From Amycolatopsis nalaikhensis (GTDB lineage Bacteria > Actinomycetota > Actinomycetes > Mycobacteriales > Pseudonocardiaceae), in assembly GCF_030264295.1 (NCBI RefSeq), contig NZ_CP127173.1, forward strand, positions 6,889,501 to 6,953,500: a stretch of 64,000 bases of DNA. Direction: 5' to 3'. This document shows, piece after piece, positions 23,695 to 30,919 of this stretch. Below the pieces are notes generated by a model. The model made no database searches and was not told where the DNA came from. It saw only the letters and a program-made list of their open reading frames with translations. Each line of letters opens with the position of its first letter. The stretch's first letter is position 1. The translations under genes were made by a program, and so were the position numbers.

Positions 23695-25382
23695 GGACCC
23701 AGGCAGCCGGGCGGGAGCGGGAACCACCGCAGAATCTCGAAGTCGTGGGACAGCGCGCTGGGCTCGTCGAGGGCGACGTCCGGCCGCGACCGCAGGATCC
23801 GCTCGGCCCGCTGTAGGTGCTCGGCCAGGGCGTCCTCGCCGAGCCGGTGGGCAGGCTCCTCCGGAATGGCGTCGAACGCGCGCAGGTCCGGGACCCGCGG
23901 CGTGAACTCGGCCGAGCGGGCATGGCGCCAGAGTCCGGTGTGTGGGTCGAAGCGGTACTCGGGCAGCAGCCGGTGGCCGTGCTCGGCGAGCAGCGTGACG
24001 GCGTCGACCAGGTAGTCGCGGGCGGTGTCGGAGATGAAGTAGTTGAAGTTGAGCCGGGCCCAGCCCGGCTTGATCCCGTCACACCCGCGGGCACTCTCGT
24101 CGTCGTAGGCGATCGAGTGCTCGGGGTCGATGGCGAGCAGCCGGTGCCCGTAGGGCCCGGCGCAGGAGCAACCGCCGCGGGCCTGGATGCCGAACAGGTC
24201 GTTGAGGACGGTGACGACGAAGTTGTGGTGCAGGAACAGGCCGCCGGCGCGGATCCGGAACGACACGATGGACAGCCGGGCCGCCCGGTGGTCGCCGAGC
24301 ACCTCGATCGCGGGATGAGCCGACCAGCGGGTGATCGCGTGCTGCCACAGCCGTTCCTCGCGGGCCTGGATGAGGTCCGTGCCGACGGCGTCCTTGAGCG
24401 CGAAGGCGATGCCCGCGCGGACGGACTCCACGATCGCAGGAGTGCCGCCTTCCTCGCGGGCGACCGGATCGTCGAGGTAGCGGTGCCCGTGCGGGCCGAC
24501 GAACGCGACGGTGCCGCCGCCGGGGACGGTGGGCACCCGGTTGGTGACGAGGTCGCGCCGCACGACCAGGACGCCGGGGGTCTGCGGGCCGCCGACGAAC
24601 TTGTGCGGGGAGAGGAAGAGTGCGTCCTTGTGGTCGCCGCGGCCGGGTGTGCTTTCGGCCATCCGGATCGGCACGTAGGGCCCGGCGGCAGCGTAGTCCC
24701 AGAACGACAGTGCGCCGTGCCGGTGCAGCAGGGCCGCGACGCGATCGGTGTCGGTGAGGATGCCGGTGACGTTCGAGGCCGCGGAGAAACTGCCGATCCG
24801 CAGCGGCCGATCCGTGTACCGGAGGAGTTCCGTTTCGAGCCGGCCGAGGTCGATGTGGCCGTTCTCGTCCTCGTCGATGACGACGACGTCGGCGATCGAT
24901 TCACGCCAGGGCAGCTCGTTGGAGTGGTGCTCGTACGGCCCGACGAACACGACCGGCCGCTCGCCGGCGGGAATGTGGTCGGTGAGGCGGTAGCGCTCGT
25001 CGAGGCCGGCGGGGATGCGCAGCTCGAGAATGCCGATCAGCTTGTTGATCGCGGCCGTCGCGCCTGAGCCGCAGAAGATCACCAGGTCGTCTTCGGCAGC
25101 GCCCACCGAAGCGTGGACGATGGCCCGTGCCTGCTCGCGCAGCAGGCCGGTGTGCAGTCCGGTGCCGGAGCTTTCGGTGTGGGTGTTGGCGTAGCGGGGG
25201 AGGACGTGCTCGCGGATGAAGTCTTCGAGGAAGTCCAGGGCCCGACCCGAAGCGGTGTAGTCGGCGTAGGTGATGCGGTGCGGGCCGTAGGGGCCGTCGA
25301 GGACCTCGCCCTCACCGATCAGGCCCCGGCTGATCCGGTCCAGCAACGCGGATGCCGTAGCGGGCCTTGCGGTCTGGGGCAC
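23691..25382 (-). CDS. Class V aminotransferase, cysteine-desulfurase-like
   Basis: 563 residues. PLP-dependent fold: ITYADYTASGRALDFLEDFI, NTHTESSGTG, VIFCGSGATAAINKLIGILE, VFVGPYEHHSNELPWRE (the EHHSN motif of the CsdB/SufS-like group), FWDYAAAGPYVPIRM and the Schiff-base lysine in FLSPHKFVGGPQTPGVLV. A later RGGCSCAGPYGHRLL loop gives cysteines where desulfurases hold the catalytic Cys. The C-terminal 100 residues are an extra domain. It probably mobilises sulfur from cysteine or a related thiol; the substrate is unproven. It converges on cstR. A DosR-like box lies about 80 bases upstream. Confidence 0.8.
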   Translation of the reverse strand: MPQTARPATASALLDRISRGLIGEGEVLDGPYGPHRITYADYTASGRALDFLEDFIREHVLPRYANTHTESSGTGLHTGLLREQARAIVHASVGAAEDDLVIFCGSGATAAINKLIGILELRIPAGLDERYRLTDHIPAGERPVVFVGPYEHHSNELPWRESIADVVVIDEDENGHIDLGRLETELLRYTDRPLRIGSFSAASNVTGILTDTDRVAALLHRHGALSFWDYAAAGPYVPIRMAESTPGRGDHKDALFLSPHKFVGGPQTPGVLVVRRDLVTNRVPTVPGGGTVAFVGPHGHRYLDDPVAREEGGTPAIVESVRAGIAFALKDAVGTDLIQAREERLWQHAITRWSAHPAIEVLGDHRAARLSIVSFRIRAGGLFLHHNFVVTVLNDLFGIQARGGCSCAGPYGHRLLAIDPEHSIAYDDESARGCDGIKPGWARLNFNYFISDTARDYLVDAVTLLAEHGHRLLPEYRFDPHTGLWRHARSAEFTPRVPDLRAFDAIPEEPAHRLGEDALAEHLQRAERILRSRPDVALDEPSALSHDFEILRWFPLPPGCLGP

Positions 25383-25462
25383 CGGGACTCCTTGCCTCGT
25401 CGACGTGGGTCAAGCCTGCGCGGCGACGGCGGGTGCCGACGCGGGCCATGGTCCCCGGGAGG

Positions 25463-25478
25463 AAGGACCAAGGTCCTC
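25463..25478. promoter_or_regulatory. DosR-like palindrome
   Basis: AAGGACCAAGGTCCTC lies about 80 bases upstream of the class V aminotransferase start (25382, leftward). GGACC-AA-GGTCC is self-complementary and matches the GGACCAA-type DosR sites. Confidence 0.4.
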
Positions 25479-25489
25479 ACCGTGGCGAG

Positions 25490-26155
25490 TCAGCCCAGGC
25501 TGCGCAAGTACTCGGTATCCCCGAGCAACTGCAGCCGGCGATGCAGGACCGGGTTGTCAGCGGATTGGCTCGCGTGTGCGGCGATCGCCTTCCGCTGCCG
25601 GCTTCGATCGACGGGCACGGTCCAGTCGATCTCGTCGGCTCGCCGGCCGGCGAAGGCCGTGCCGAACTCGCCGTTGAGCTGCGTGGCGACCTCGTCCGGC
25701 ACGGCCCAGCCGAGGACCGGGATGCCGAGTGCCGCCGCGGCCTCGAGTGCGGCCTCCGTGGCGCGAATGTGGTCGGGGTGGCCGGTCACGCCACCGATGT
25801 CGAAAGTGAGGAGGTGGCCCGGGGCGACCCGGGCGGCGGCATCGGCGATGTCCGTGGCGAGATCGGCGACGGCTACCGAGGCCAGGGCGGAGTCCGGGTG
25901 GTCCAGCAGCGTCGTGCTGGTCACTCCGAGGACTTCCGCCGCCGAGGTCAGTTCGGCGGCGCGGACGTCGGCGAGTTCACCCGGCCTGCCGTGCAGCGTC
26001 GACGCTTCGCCGTGGGTGAAACACAGCACCGAGGCGGCCGCGCCGCCGCGGACGAACGTGTCCAGCAGCGCTCCGAGGCCGAAGGATTCGTCGTCGGGGT
26101 GGGCGACCACGGCCAGGACCCGCTCGAGCCGCGGAAGCGCGGTGCCCCCTGTCAT
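25490..26155 (-). CDS. LmbE/PIG-L family deacetylase (mycothiol-type)
   Basis: 221 residues. Zinc-binding AHPDDE motif in RVLAVVAHPDDESFGLGALL near the start and the second ligand motif in GHLLTFDIGGVTGHPDHIRA (H-P-D-H). This is the family of mycothiol MshB/Mca enzymes that deacetylate GlcNAc-inositol or cleave mycothiol S-conjugates. With 221 residues it is shorter than MshB (about 300), so it is probably a related LmbE-like hydrolase. GGGAGGAAAC precedes the ATG. It follows the small Cys-rich gene on the same strand and shares the operator at 26379, so it likely belongs to the sulfur regulon. Confidence 0.82.
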   Translation of the reverse strand: MTGGTALPRLERVLAVVAHPDDESFGLGALLDTFVRGGAAASVLCFTHGEASTLHGRPGELADVRAAELTSAAEVLGVTSTTLLDHPDSALASVAVADLATDIADAAARVAPGHLLTFDIGGVTGHPDHIRATEAALEAAAALGIPVLGWAVPDEVATQLNGEFGTAFAGRRADEIDWTVPVDRSRQRKAIAAHASQSADNPVLHRRLQLLGDTEYLRSLG

Positions 26156-26171
26156 GTTTCCTCCCGGGGGT

Positions 26172-26333
26172 TCAGCGGCGGCCGAACAGCCGCCACGGCT
26201 TCCGTGCGGACTGCTCGGCGGAGCACGAGCAGCGCTCGGCGGCGGGGACGTCGCCGAGTACCTGTTCGACGTGGTTGCCGCAGCCCTGGTAGGACGGCTT
26301 CCCGCACTTCGAACAGACGATCCTTTGGCACAT
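26172..26333 (-). CDS. Small Cys-rich (zinc-ribbon-like) protein, 53 aa
   Basis: ATG after GGAGGAACACC. The product reads MCQRIVCSKCGKPSYQGCGN, then HVEQVLGDVPAAERCSCSAE and QSARKPWRLFGRR. Seven cysteines (C2, C7-x-x-C10, C18, C38, C40) and a histidine suit a zinc or iron-sulfur site. Such peptides are common in actinobacteria and I know no function for them. It is the first gene leftward from the operator at 26379-26394, which places it under the sulfur repressor and ahead of the LmbE-type deacetylase. Confidence 0.7.
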   Translation of the reverse strand: MCQRIVCSKCGKPSYQGCGNHVEQVLGDVPAAERCSCSAEQSARKPWRLFGRR

Positions 26334-26378
26334 CCGGTGTTCCTCCACGGTTCTCCAGGTCCTGCTTCTCCGCTCACT

Positions 26379-26394
26379 ATACCCCTGGGGGTAC
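26379..26394. promoter_or_regulatory. CstR-type operator, leftward unit
   Basis: ATACCCCTGGGGGTAC, 46 bases ahead of the leftward Cys-rich peptide gene. Flanks are AT-containing (CACTATACCCC), consistent with an overlapping promoter. Confidence 0.75.
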
Positions 26395-26470
26395 CCCTCC
26401 TTTGAGGGGCCGGCCTCGTCCGGAGTGACCGTGGTCGCGCGTGCCGAGGACCTAGTTCTCTGGGATTGTC

Positions 26471-26486
26471 ATGCCCCCGGGGGTAT
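26471..26486. promoter_or_regulatory. CstR-type operator, distal copy
   Basis: ATGCCCCCGGGGGTAT, one mismatch to the perfect palindrome at 26525-26540. It is 67 bases upstream of the MBL-rhodanese start and may allow two repressor tetramers to bind. Confidence 0.7.
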
Positions 26487-26524
26487 CAAGAGAGGCGGGG
26501 AAGAGTGCGCTATCCTGAATTCAG

Positions 26525-26540
26525 ATACCCCCGGGGGTAT
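26525..26540. promoter_or_regulatory. CstR-type operator, proximal perfect palindrome
   Basis: ATACCCCCGGGGGTAT is a perfect 16-bp palindrome 13 bases before the MBL-rhodanese ATG, directly followed by the ribosome site GAAGAGAGGA. A possible -10 (TATCCT) lies at 26511-26516. 54 bases separate it from the distal copy. Confidence 0.78.
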
Positions 26541-26553
26541 GAAGAGAGGAACT

Positions 26554-27912
26554 ATGATCGAGATCATCGCCATCGACACCCCGAGTCTCGGTGATCGCAG
26601 CTACCTCGTCGAGGACGGCGAGACGGCGTTCGTGGTCGACCCGCAGCGCGACATCGACCGGGTGCTGGACCTGGCCCAGGTGCGCGGGTTGCGGATCACG
26701 GACGTGTTCGAGACCCACATCCACAACGACTACGTGACCGGCGGTCTCGCGCTGGCTCGTGTGACCGGTGCGGCCTACCACGTCAACGCCGCGGATCCGG
26801 TGTCCTTCGAACGCGCCCCGATCGCGGACGGGGACGTGATCGAGGTCGGGCCGCGCATGCGGGTGCGCGCGCTGGCGACACCAGGGCACACCTTTACCCA
26901 CCTCTCCTACGTCCTGGAGGCGCCAGGACGTGTCCCGGCGGTGTTCACCGGCGGGTCACTGCTGTTCGGCTCCACTGGCCGGCCCGACCTGCTGGGCCCC
27001 GCGAACACCGGGGAGCTGGTGAAGCGCCAGTACGCGTCGGCGCGCCGGCTGGCCGACGTGCTGCCCGACGACGCCGAGATCTACCCGACGCACGGCTTCG
27101 GCAGCTTCTGCTCGGCCACCCAGTCCGAGGCCGACCGGTCGACGATCGGCCGGGAGAAGCAGGTCAACCCGGTGCTGACCCGCGACGAGCAGACCTACGT
27201 CGACGAACTGCTCGCCGGCTTGGACGCCTACCCGGCCTACTACGCGCACATGGGCCCGGCCAACAGCGCCGGCCCGGACGCCCCCGACCTCACCCCGCCC
27301 GGGGCGGCCGACCCTGCCGAACTGCGCTCGCGCATCGAGAAGGGCGAGTGGGTGGTGGACCTGCGTTCGCGCATCGCGTTCGCCGCCGGCCACGTGGCGG
27401 GCACCCTGAACTTCGGCGCCGACGGCAGCTTCTCGACCTACCTGGGCTGGCTCATCCCCTGGGGCACGCCCCTGTCCCTGCTCGGTGACACCGCCGAGCA
27501 GGTCGCCGACGCGCAGCGCGAACTGGTCCGGATCGGCATCGACCGCGTCGAGTCCGCGGCCACCGGCACCCCGGACGCCTGGTCGGGCGATGCCCCGCTC
27601 GGCTGGTTCCCGCGGGCGGACTTCGGGGAGCTGGCCATGGTCCGCCATCACCGGCCGGTCACCGTCCTCGACGTCCGGCGCAACCAGGAATGGGCCCAGA
27701 ACCACCTCGACGGCGCCCTGCACATCCCGATCCACGAACTGCTGGACCGCCTCGGCGAAGTCCCGGCCGGCGAGGTGTGGGTGCACTGCCAGGCCGGCTA
27801 CCGCGCCTCGATCGCCGCTTCGGTCCTGGCCGCGGCCGGACGGAAGGTCGTCGCGGTGGACGACGAGTTCGACCGGGCCGCCCGGGCCGGGCTCCCCTTG
27901 GTCGTGGGCTGA
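26554..27912 (+). CDS. MBL-fold persulfide dioxygenase/sulfurtransferase with rhodanese domain
   Basis: 452 residues, second of its type in the window. MBL domain: VVDPQRDIDRVLDLAQVRGL, THIHNDYVTGG (H55-I-H57-N-D59-Y60; Y replaces the last H of HxHxDH), RALATPGHTFTHLSYVLEA, GGSLLFGSTGRPDLLGP and PTHGFGSFCSA. An inactive-looking rhodanese domain (VVDLRSRIAFAAGHVAGTLN) is followed by an active one with C412 in VHCQAGYRASIAASVLAAAG. It likely oxidises thiol persulfide to sulfite or moves sulfane sulfur. It sits under two CstR-type operators and heads an operon with the TauE exporter. Confidence 0.88.
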   Translation: MIEIIAIDTPSLGDRSYLVEDGETAFVVDPQRDIDRVLDLAQVRGLRITDVFETHIHNDYVTGGLALARVTGAAYHVNAADPVSFERAPIADGDVIEVGPRMRVRALATPGHTFTHLSYVLEAPGRVPAVFTGGSLLFGSTGRPDLLGPANTGELVKRQYASARRLADVLPDDAEIYPTHGFGSFCSATQSEADRSTIGREKQVNPVLTRDEQTYVDELLAGLDAYPAYYAHMGPANSAGPDAPDLTPPGAADPAELRSRIEKGEWVVDLRSRIAFAAGHVAGTLNFGADGSFSTYLGWLIPWGTPLSLLGDTAEQVADAQRELVRIGIDRVESAATGTPDAWSGDAPLGWFPRADFGELAMVRHHRPVTVLDVRRNQEWAQNHLDGALHIPIHELLDRLGEVPAGEVWVHCQAGYRASIAASVLAAAGRKVVAVDDEFDRAARAGLPLVVG

Positions 27913-27916
27913 GCTC

Positions 27917-28711
27917 ATGACGTTCCTGCTGGCAGCGGTGTTCGGCCTGGTCATCGGCGGCGCGCTGGGCCTGCTCGGCGCGGGCGGCTCCATCCTCGCC
28001 ATTCCCGCGCTGGTCTACGGGGTCGGGCTGCCGCTGTCCGCCGCGATCCCGACATCGCTGCTGGTCGTGGCGGTGTCCGCGGCCGGTGGCCTGGTGGCGC
28101 GGTGGCGGTCGAAGGTGATCCGCTGGCCGGTCGCGCTGGTCTTCGCCGCGGCGAGCGTCCCGGCCGCGTTCGGCGGCACCGCGCTGGGCAAGCTGCTGCC
28201 GGACCGGTGGCTGCTGGTCGCCTTCGCCGTGCTGATGGCGGTGGTCGCAGTGCGGATGCTCGTTGCCGCCCCGGAGCGGGACGGTGCTTGCCGGACCAGC
28301 GCGGGCGGGGTGAACTGGCGCAGCTGCGTGCCCAAGGCGCTCGGTGTCGGCGCCGTCGTCGGGGTGCTGACCGGCCTGTTCGGCGTCGGCGGCGGGTTCG
28401 TCGTCGTCCCGGCCCTGACCATGCTGCTGGGTCTCACCGCGCCGGAGGCGGTGGCGACGTCGCTGGTGGTCATCGTGCTGACATCCCTGGGTGGGCTGGC
28501 CGCGCACGCCACCACGATGCCGGACCTGCCCTACGGCATCGCAGCGGTATTCGCGGGAGTGGCGCTGCTGGCGTCGTTGCTGGCCGGGAAAGCCGGAGAT
28601 CGGCTCTCGGCGCGGAGCGTCCGGCGGACGTTCGCCTTCCTGATCCTCGTGGTCGCCGCCGGAGTCGCGGCCGCTGCCGTCTTTGCTCCAGCCGCCCTCC
28701 ACGGCGGCTGA
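27917..28711 (+). CDS. TauE/SafE-family sulfite/organosulfonate exporter
   Basis: 264 residues with about eight hydrophobic segments and the two TauE half-repeats (GLVIGGALGLLGAGGSILAI near 10-30 and VVGVLTGLFGVGGGFVVVPA near 150-170, each with the conserved G-x-GGG). The first gene base is 4 bases past the upstream stop, so it is coupled to the MBL-rhodanese enzyme, which would produce sulfite. Export of that sulfite is the simplest role. Complete, inner membrane. Confidence 0.9.
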   Translation: MTFLLAAVFGLVIGGALGLLGAGGSILAIPALVYGVGLPLSAAIPTSLLVVAVSAAGGLVARWRSKVIRWPVALVFAAASVPAAFGGTALGKLLPDRWLLVAFAVLMAVVAVRMLVAAPERDGACRTSAGGVNWRSCVPKALGVGAVVGVLTGLFGVGGGFVVVPALTMLLGLTAPEAVATSLVVIVLTSLGGLAAHATTMPDLPYGIAAVFAGVALLASLLAGKAGDRLSARSVRRTFAFLILVVAAGVAAAAVFAPAALHGG

Positions 28712-28726
28712 GCCGTCACGAAAGGG

Positions 28727-29128
28727 ATGATCACCGTGAAGTACGACCTGAGTATCACCCTGGACCTGCCCTTCGGGAAGGCCGTCGCCGAAGTGCGGGC
28801 GGCGTTGAAGGAGCAGGGATTCGGGGTGCTCACCGAGATCGACGTCCAGGCGACGATGCGCGAGAAGCTCGACGCGGACATGGAACCGTACGTGATCCTC
28901 GGCGCGTGCAACCCGCCGCTGGCGCGCCGCGCGCTGGAGGCCGACCGGACGATCGGGCTGCTGCTGCCCTGCAACGTCGTCGTCCGCGCCGACGGAGCCG
29001 AGCGCAGCCTGGTCCAAGCGCTCGATCCGCGCGTCATGATCGAGCTGCCCGAACGCGAGGAACTCCGCCCGGTCGCCGAAGAAGCGGGCAAGCGCATCCG
29101 CGCCGCCCTCGGCAACCTGACCCGCTGA
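28727..29128 (+). CDS. DUF302 family protein
   Basis: 133 residues. DUF302 blocks: PFGKAVAEVRAALKEQGFGV, LTEIDVQATMREKLDADMEP, YVILGACNPPLARRALEADR and TIGLLLPCNVVVRADGAERS with the conserved cysteine near LPCNV. Small soluble proteins of this family are common in sulfur-oxidation operons and are thought to bind a cofactor or sulfur species, but the reaction is unknown. The third gene of the operon (15 bases after TauE); ATG after GAAAGGGATG. Confidence 0.88.
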   Translation: MITVKYDLSITLDLPFGKAVAEVRAALKEQGFGVLTEIDVQATMREKLDADMEPYVILGACNPPLARRALEADRTIGLLLPCNVVVRADGAERSLVQALDPRVMIELPEREELRPVAEEAGKRIRAALGNLTR

Positions 29129-29136
29129 CCGGTCCC

Positions 29137-29688
29137 TCAGCGGCCGGTGCCACGGGGAGCCGGGGACGAGGTGAACTGGCCCTGCCAGGTGGCCTGGGCG
29201 CCAGAATCCCCGATGCGGTAGACGTCGTACCACGCGGCGCCCGCGGCCACCACCGCCAGCACCGCGATCACCACCGTCACGGCGGTCGAGGTTGGGGCGA
29301 GGAACGTGCGGCGGGTGGCGACCGCGGTCGAGCCGGCGCTCGCGGGATCGGACATCCGGCCTCGCAGGCTTTCGCGGTGCCGCCACCAGACGACGACGGC
29401 GAGCACCGCTACCGGGATCGCGACGTAGAGGGCCGTGTCGCCGAGTTCCGTGTGGCTGCGCACGAGCGGCGTCGAAGCGACCCGGCGTTCCAGCCATTCG
29501 CCCGCTTCGGTGGTGATCGGGACGAGCGCCACGACGAGAACGGACAGGATCGCGTTCGGGCCGGCGACCTTGCGGCGGACGGCGGGCCAGAGAGCGCCGA
29601 GAACCAGCAGCAGTGCGGCGAGGGGGAGCAGGACGACGATGGCGTGCACGAGCAGGATGTGGGCGGGCAGGCCGTTGACGGTGGTCAT
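29137..29688 (-). CDS. DUF2231-type four-helix membrane protein
   Basis: 183 residues with four hydrophobic segments (about 8-34, 42-62, 85-103 and 138-160). It opens TTVNGLPAHILLVHAIVVLL, typical of DUF2231 (G-x-P-x-H-xxxVHxxIV), possibly binding haem through H9 and H15. Last gene of a leftward operon with flavin transferase, FMN-binding and ferric-reductase-like genes, 46 bases after ApbE. A role as membrane electron carrier or anchor fits the context but is not shown. Confidence 0.78.
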   Translation of the reverse strand: MTTVNGLPAHILLVHAIVVLLPLAALLLVLGALWPAVRRKVAGPNAILSVLVVALVPITTEAGEWLERRVASTPLVRSHTELGDTALYVAIPVAVLAVVVWWRHRESLRGRMSDPASAGSTAVATRRTFLAPTSTAVTVVIAVLAVVAAGAAWYDVYRIGDSGAQATWQGQFTSSPAPRGTGR

Positions 29689-29734
29689 GATGTCCTTTGT
29701 GGTGGATTGGTCGAGGACGGTGAAGGGCAGGCCG

Positions 29735-30472
29735 TCAGGGCGCGCGGGCGAGCGCGGCGATCTCGTAGCCCGGCGCCCGCGCCGGAACCCACTCCTCGAC
29801 GTCTTCACCGCCACGGGCGAACGCGGCGGTGGCGAAGACGTCCGCCCACCGCAGAGTCGGGCCACTGACCGTCACGGCGTGCAGGCCGCAGGGGTGGATG
29901 CCGGTGTGCGGGTCGACGATGTGCGGGCCGCGGGCGGCCATGCCGGACGTCGCGAGGCCGCCGGTGCGCAGCTCGAGGACGGCGAGGAAGGCGGCCGGAT
30001 CGGCGGGGTCTTCGACGCCGACCCGCCACGGCCGGGTGCGCGTGGCGGCGGTGATGTCGCCGCCAGTGTTGAGGTAGTGGTCGAATCCGCGAAGCCGGGC
30101 GAGGTGGGCCGCGGCGGTTTCGGCCGCCCAGCCCTTGACGAGCCCGGACGGGTCGAAGCCGCCGGGCAGCCGCCACGGGTCGAAGTAGCCGTCGGTGCGT
30201 TCTCGGGCTTCTTCGCACAGCGCCACAACTTCGGTGACCCAAGGGTGCCACTGGTCGTGGGGGAGTTCACCGCGGCGGATCGCACTGACCTGGCTGTCCG
30301 GCCGGTAGGTGCTGAACAGCTCGTCGGCGGCGCGCAGGTGCCCGAACACCGCCGCCACGGCCGGTTCGACCGCCGGATCGATGTCCACGCGGGGCCCGCG
30401 CAGGTGCAGGCTGACCTGGGTGCCCATCACGGGCCGGGTCCAGGACCGGCGTAGCCGGTGCGCGGCGGTCAC
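29735..30472 (-). CDS. apbE: FAD:protein FMN transferase (ApbE)
   Basis: 245 residues, short for the family (about 300). Blocks: RPVMGTQVSLHLRGP (G-T substrate start), FSTYRPDSQVSAIRRGE (FAD site), FDPSGLVKGWAAETAAAHLA, NTGGDITAATRTRPWRVGVE, PHIVDPHTGIHPCGLHAVTV and WADVFATAAFARGGEDVEEW. It uses FAD to attach FMN to a threonine of target proteins through a phosphoester bond. The target is almost certainly the FMN-binding protein encoded immediately upstream, whose stop it overlaps (GTGA). No lipoprotein signal is visible, so it may act in the cytoplasm. Confidence 0.92.
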   Translation of the reverse strand: MTAAHRLRRSWTRPVMGTQVSLHLRGPRVDIDPAVEPAVAAVFGHLRAADELFSTYRPDSQVSAIRRGELPHDQWHPWVTEVVALCEEARERTDGYFDPWRLPGGFDPSGLVKGWAAETAAAHLARLRGFDHYLNTGGDITAATRTRPWRVGVEDPADPAAFLAVLELRTGGLATSGMAARGPHIVDPHTGIHPCGLHAVTVSGPTLRWADVFATAAFARGGEDVEEWVPARAPGYEIAALARAP

Positions 30473-30906
30473 CCGTGGGCCGCGTCGATCGCGGACTGCA
30501 GGGACTGCTGGTAACCCTCGGAGGTGTAGGTCGCGCCGCTGACGGTGTCGATCTGCGCGCTCTGGGCCTGCAGCGTCTCCTGGTTCAGCACGGGCACAGC
30601 CGCGGAGTTGATCCGGACGTCGCGACCGCTTTCCTGGGGGTACTCGACGGCCTGGGCATCGGTGATCTTGCCACCGCTGACGGTGATCCGGACCTGGACG
30701 GGGCCGTAGCGGGTGTCCGCGGCGCCGCCGGTGAAGGTGGCGCTCGCCGAACCCGGCGTGGCCGGGCTCGTGGCGCCGGTCGGTTGCGTGCCGCTGCCGA
30801 GGGGACGTCCTGTGGCGACAGGGGCCTGGCCGGTGCTGGTGCGGTAGCTGAACAGCAGCACCACGACCGAGACGGTCGCCGCGAAGGCGATGGCGATCCT
30901 GCGCAT
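30469..30906 (-). CDS. Exported FMN-binding protein
   Basis: 145 residues. Membrane anchor/signal (IAIAFAATVSVVVLLFSYRT), a Thr/Pro/Ser-rich linker, then the FMN_bind domain: FTGGAADTRYGPVQVRITVS, VEYPQESGRDVRINSAAVPV and the flavinylation motif SGATYTSEGY near the end, where the second T of ATYT should receive FMN from ApbE. Anchored outside the membrane, it would act as a one-flavin electron carrier. It lies between the ferric-reductase-like gene (13 bases) and apbE (4-base overlap). Confidence 0.9.
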   Translation of the reverse strand: MRRIAIAFAATVSVVVLLFSYRTSTGQAPVATGRPLGSGTQPTGATSPATPGSASATFTGGAADTRYGPVQVRITVSGGKITDAQAVEYPQESGRDVRINSAAVPVLNQETLQAQSAQIDTVSGATYTSEGYQQSLQSAIDAAHG

Positions 30907-30919
30907 CGGAAGTCCTTTC

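Noticed and set aside
22182..26540. The seven GC-rich palindromes as transcription terminators
   Set aside because: They sit just upstream of starts, have no loop and no T-tract, and share TA edges typical of CsoR/CstR operators.
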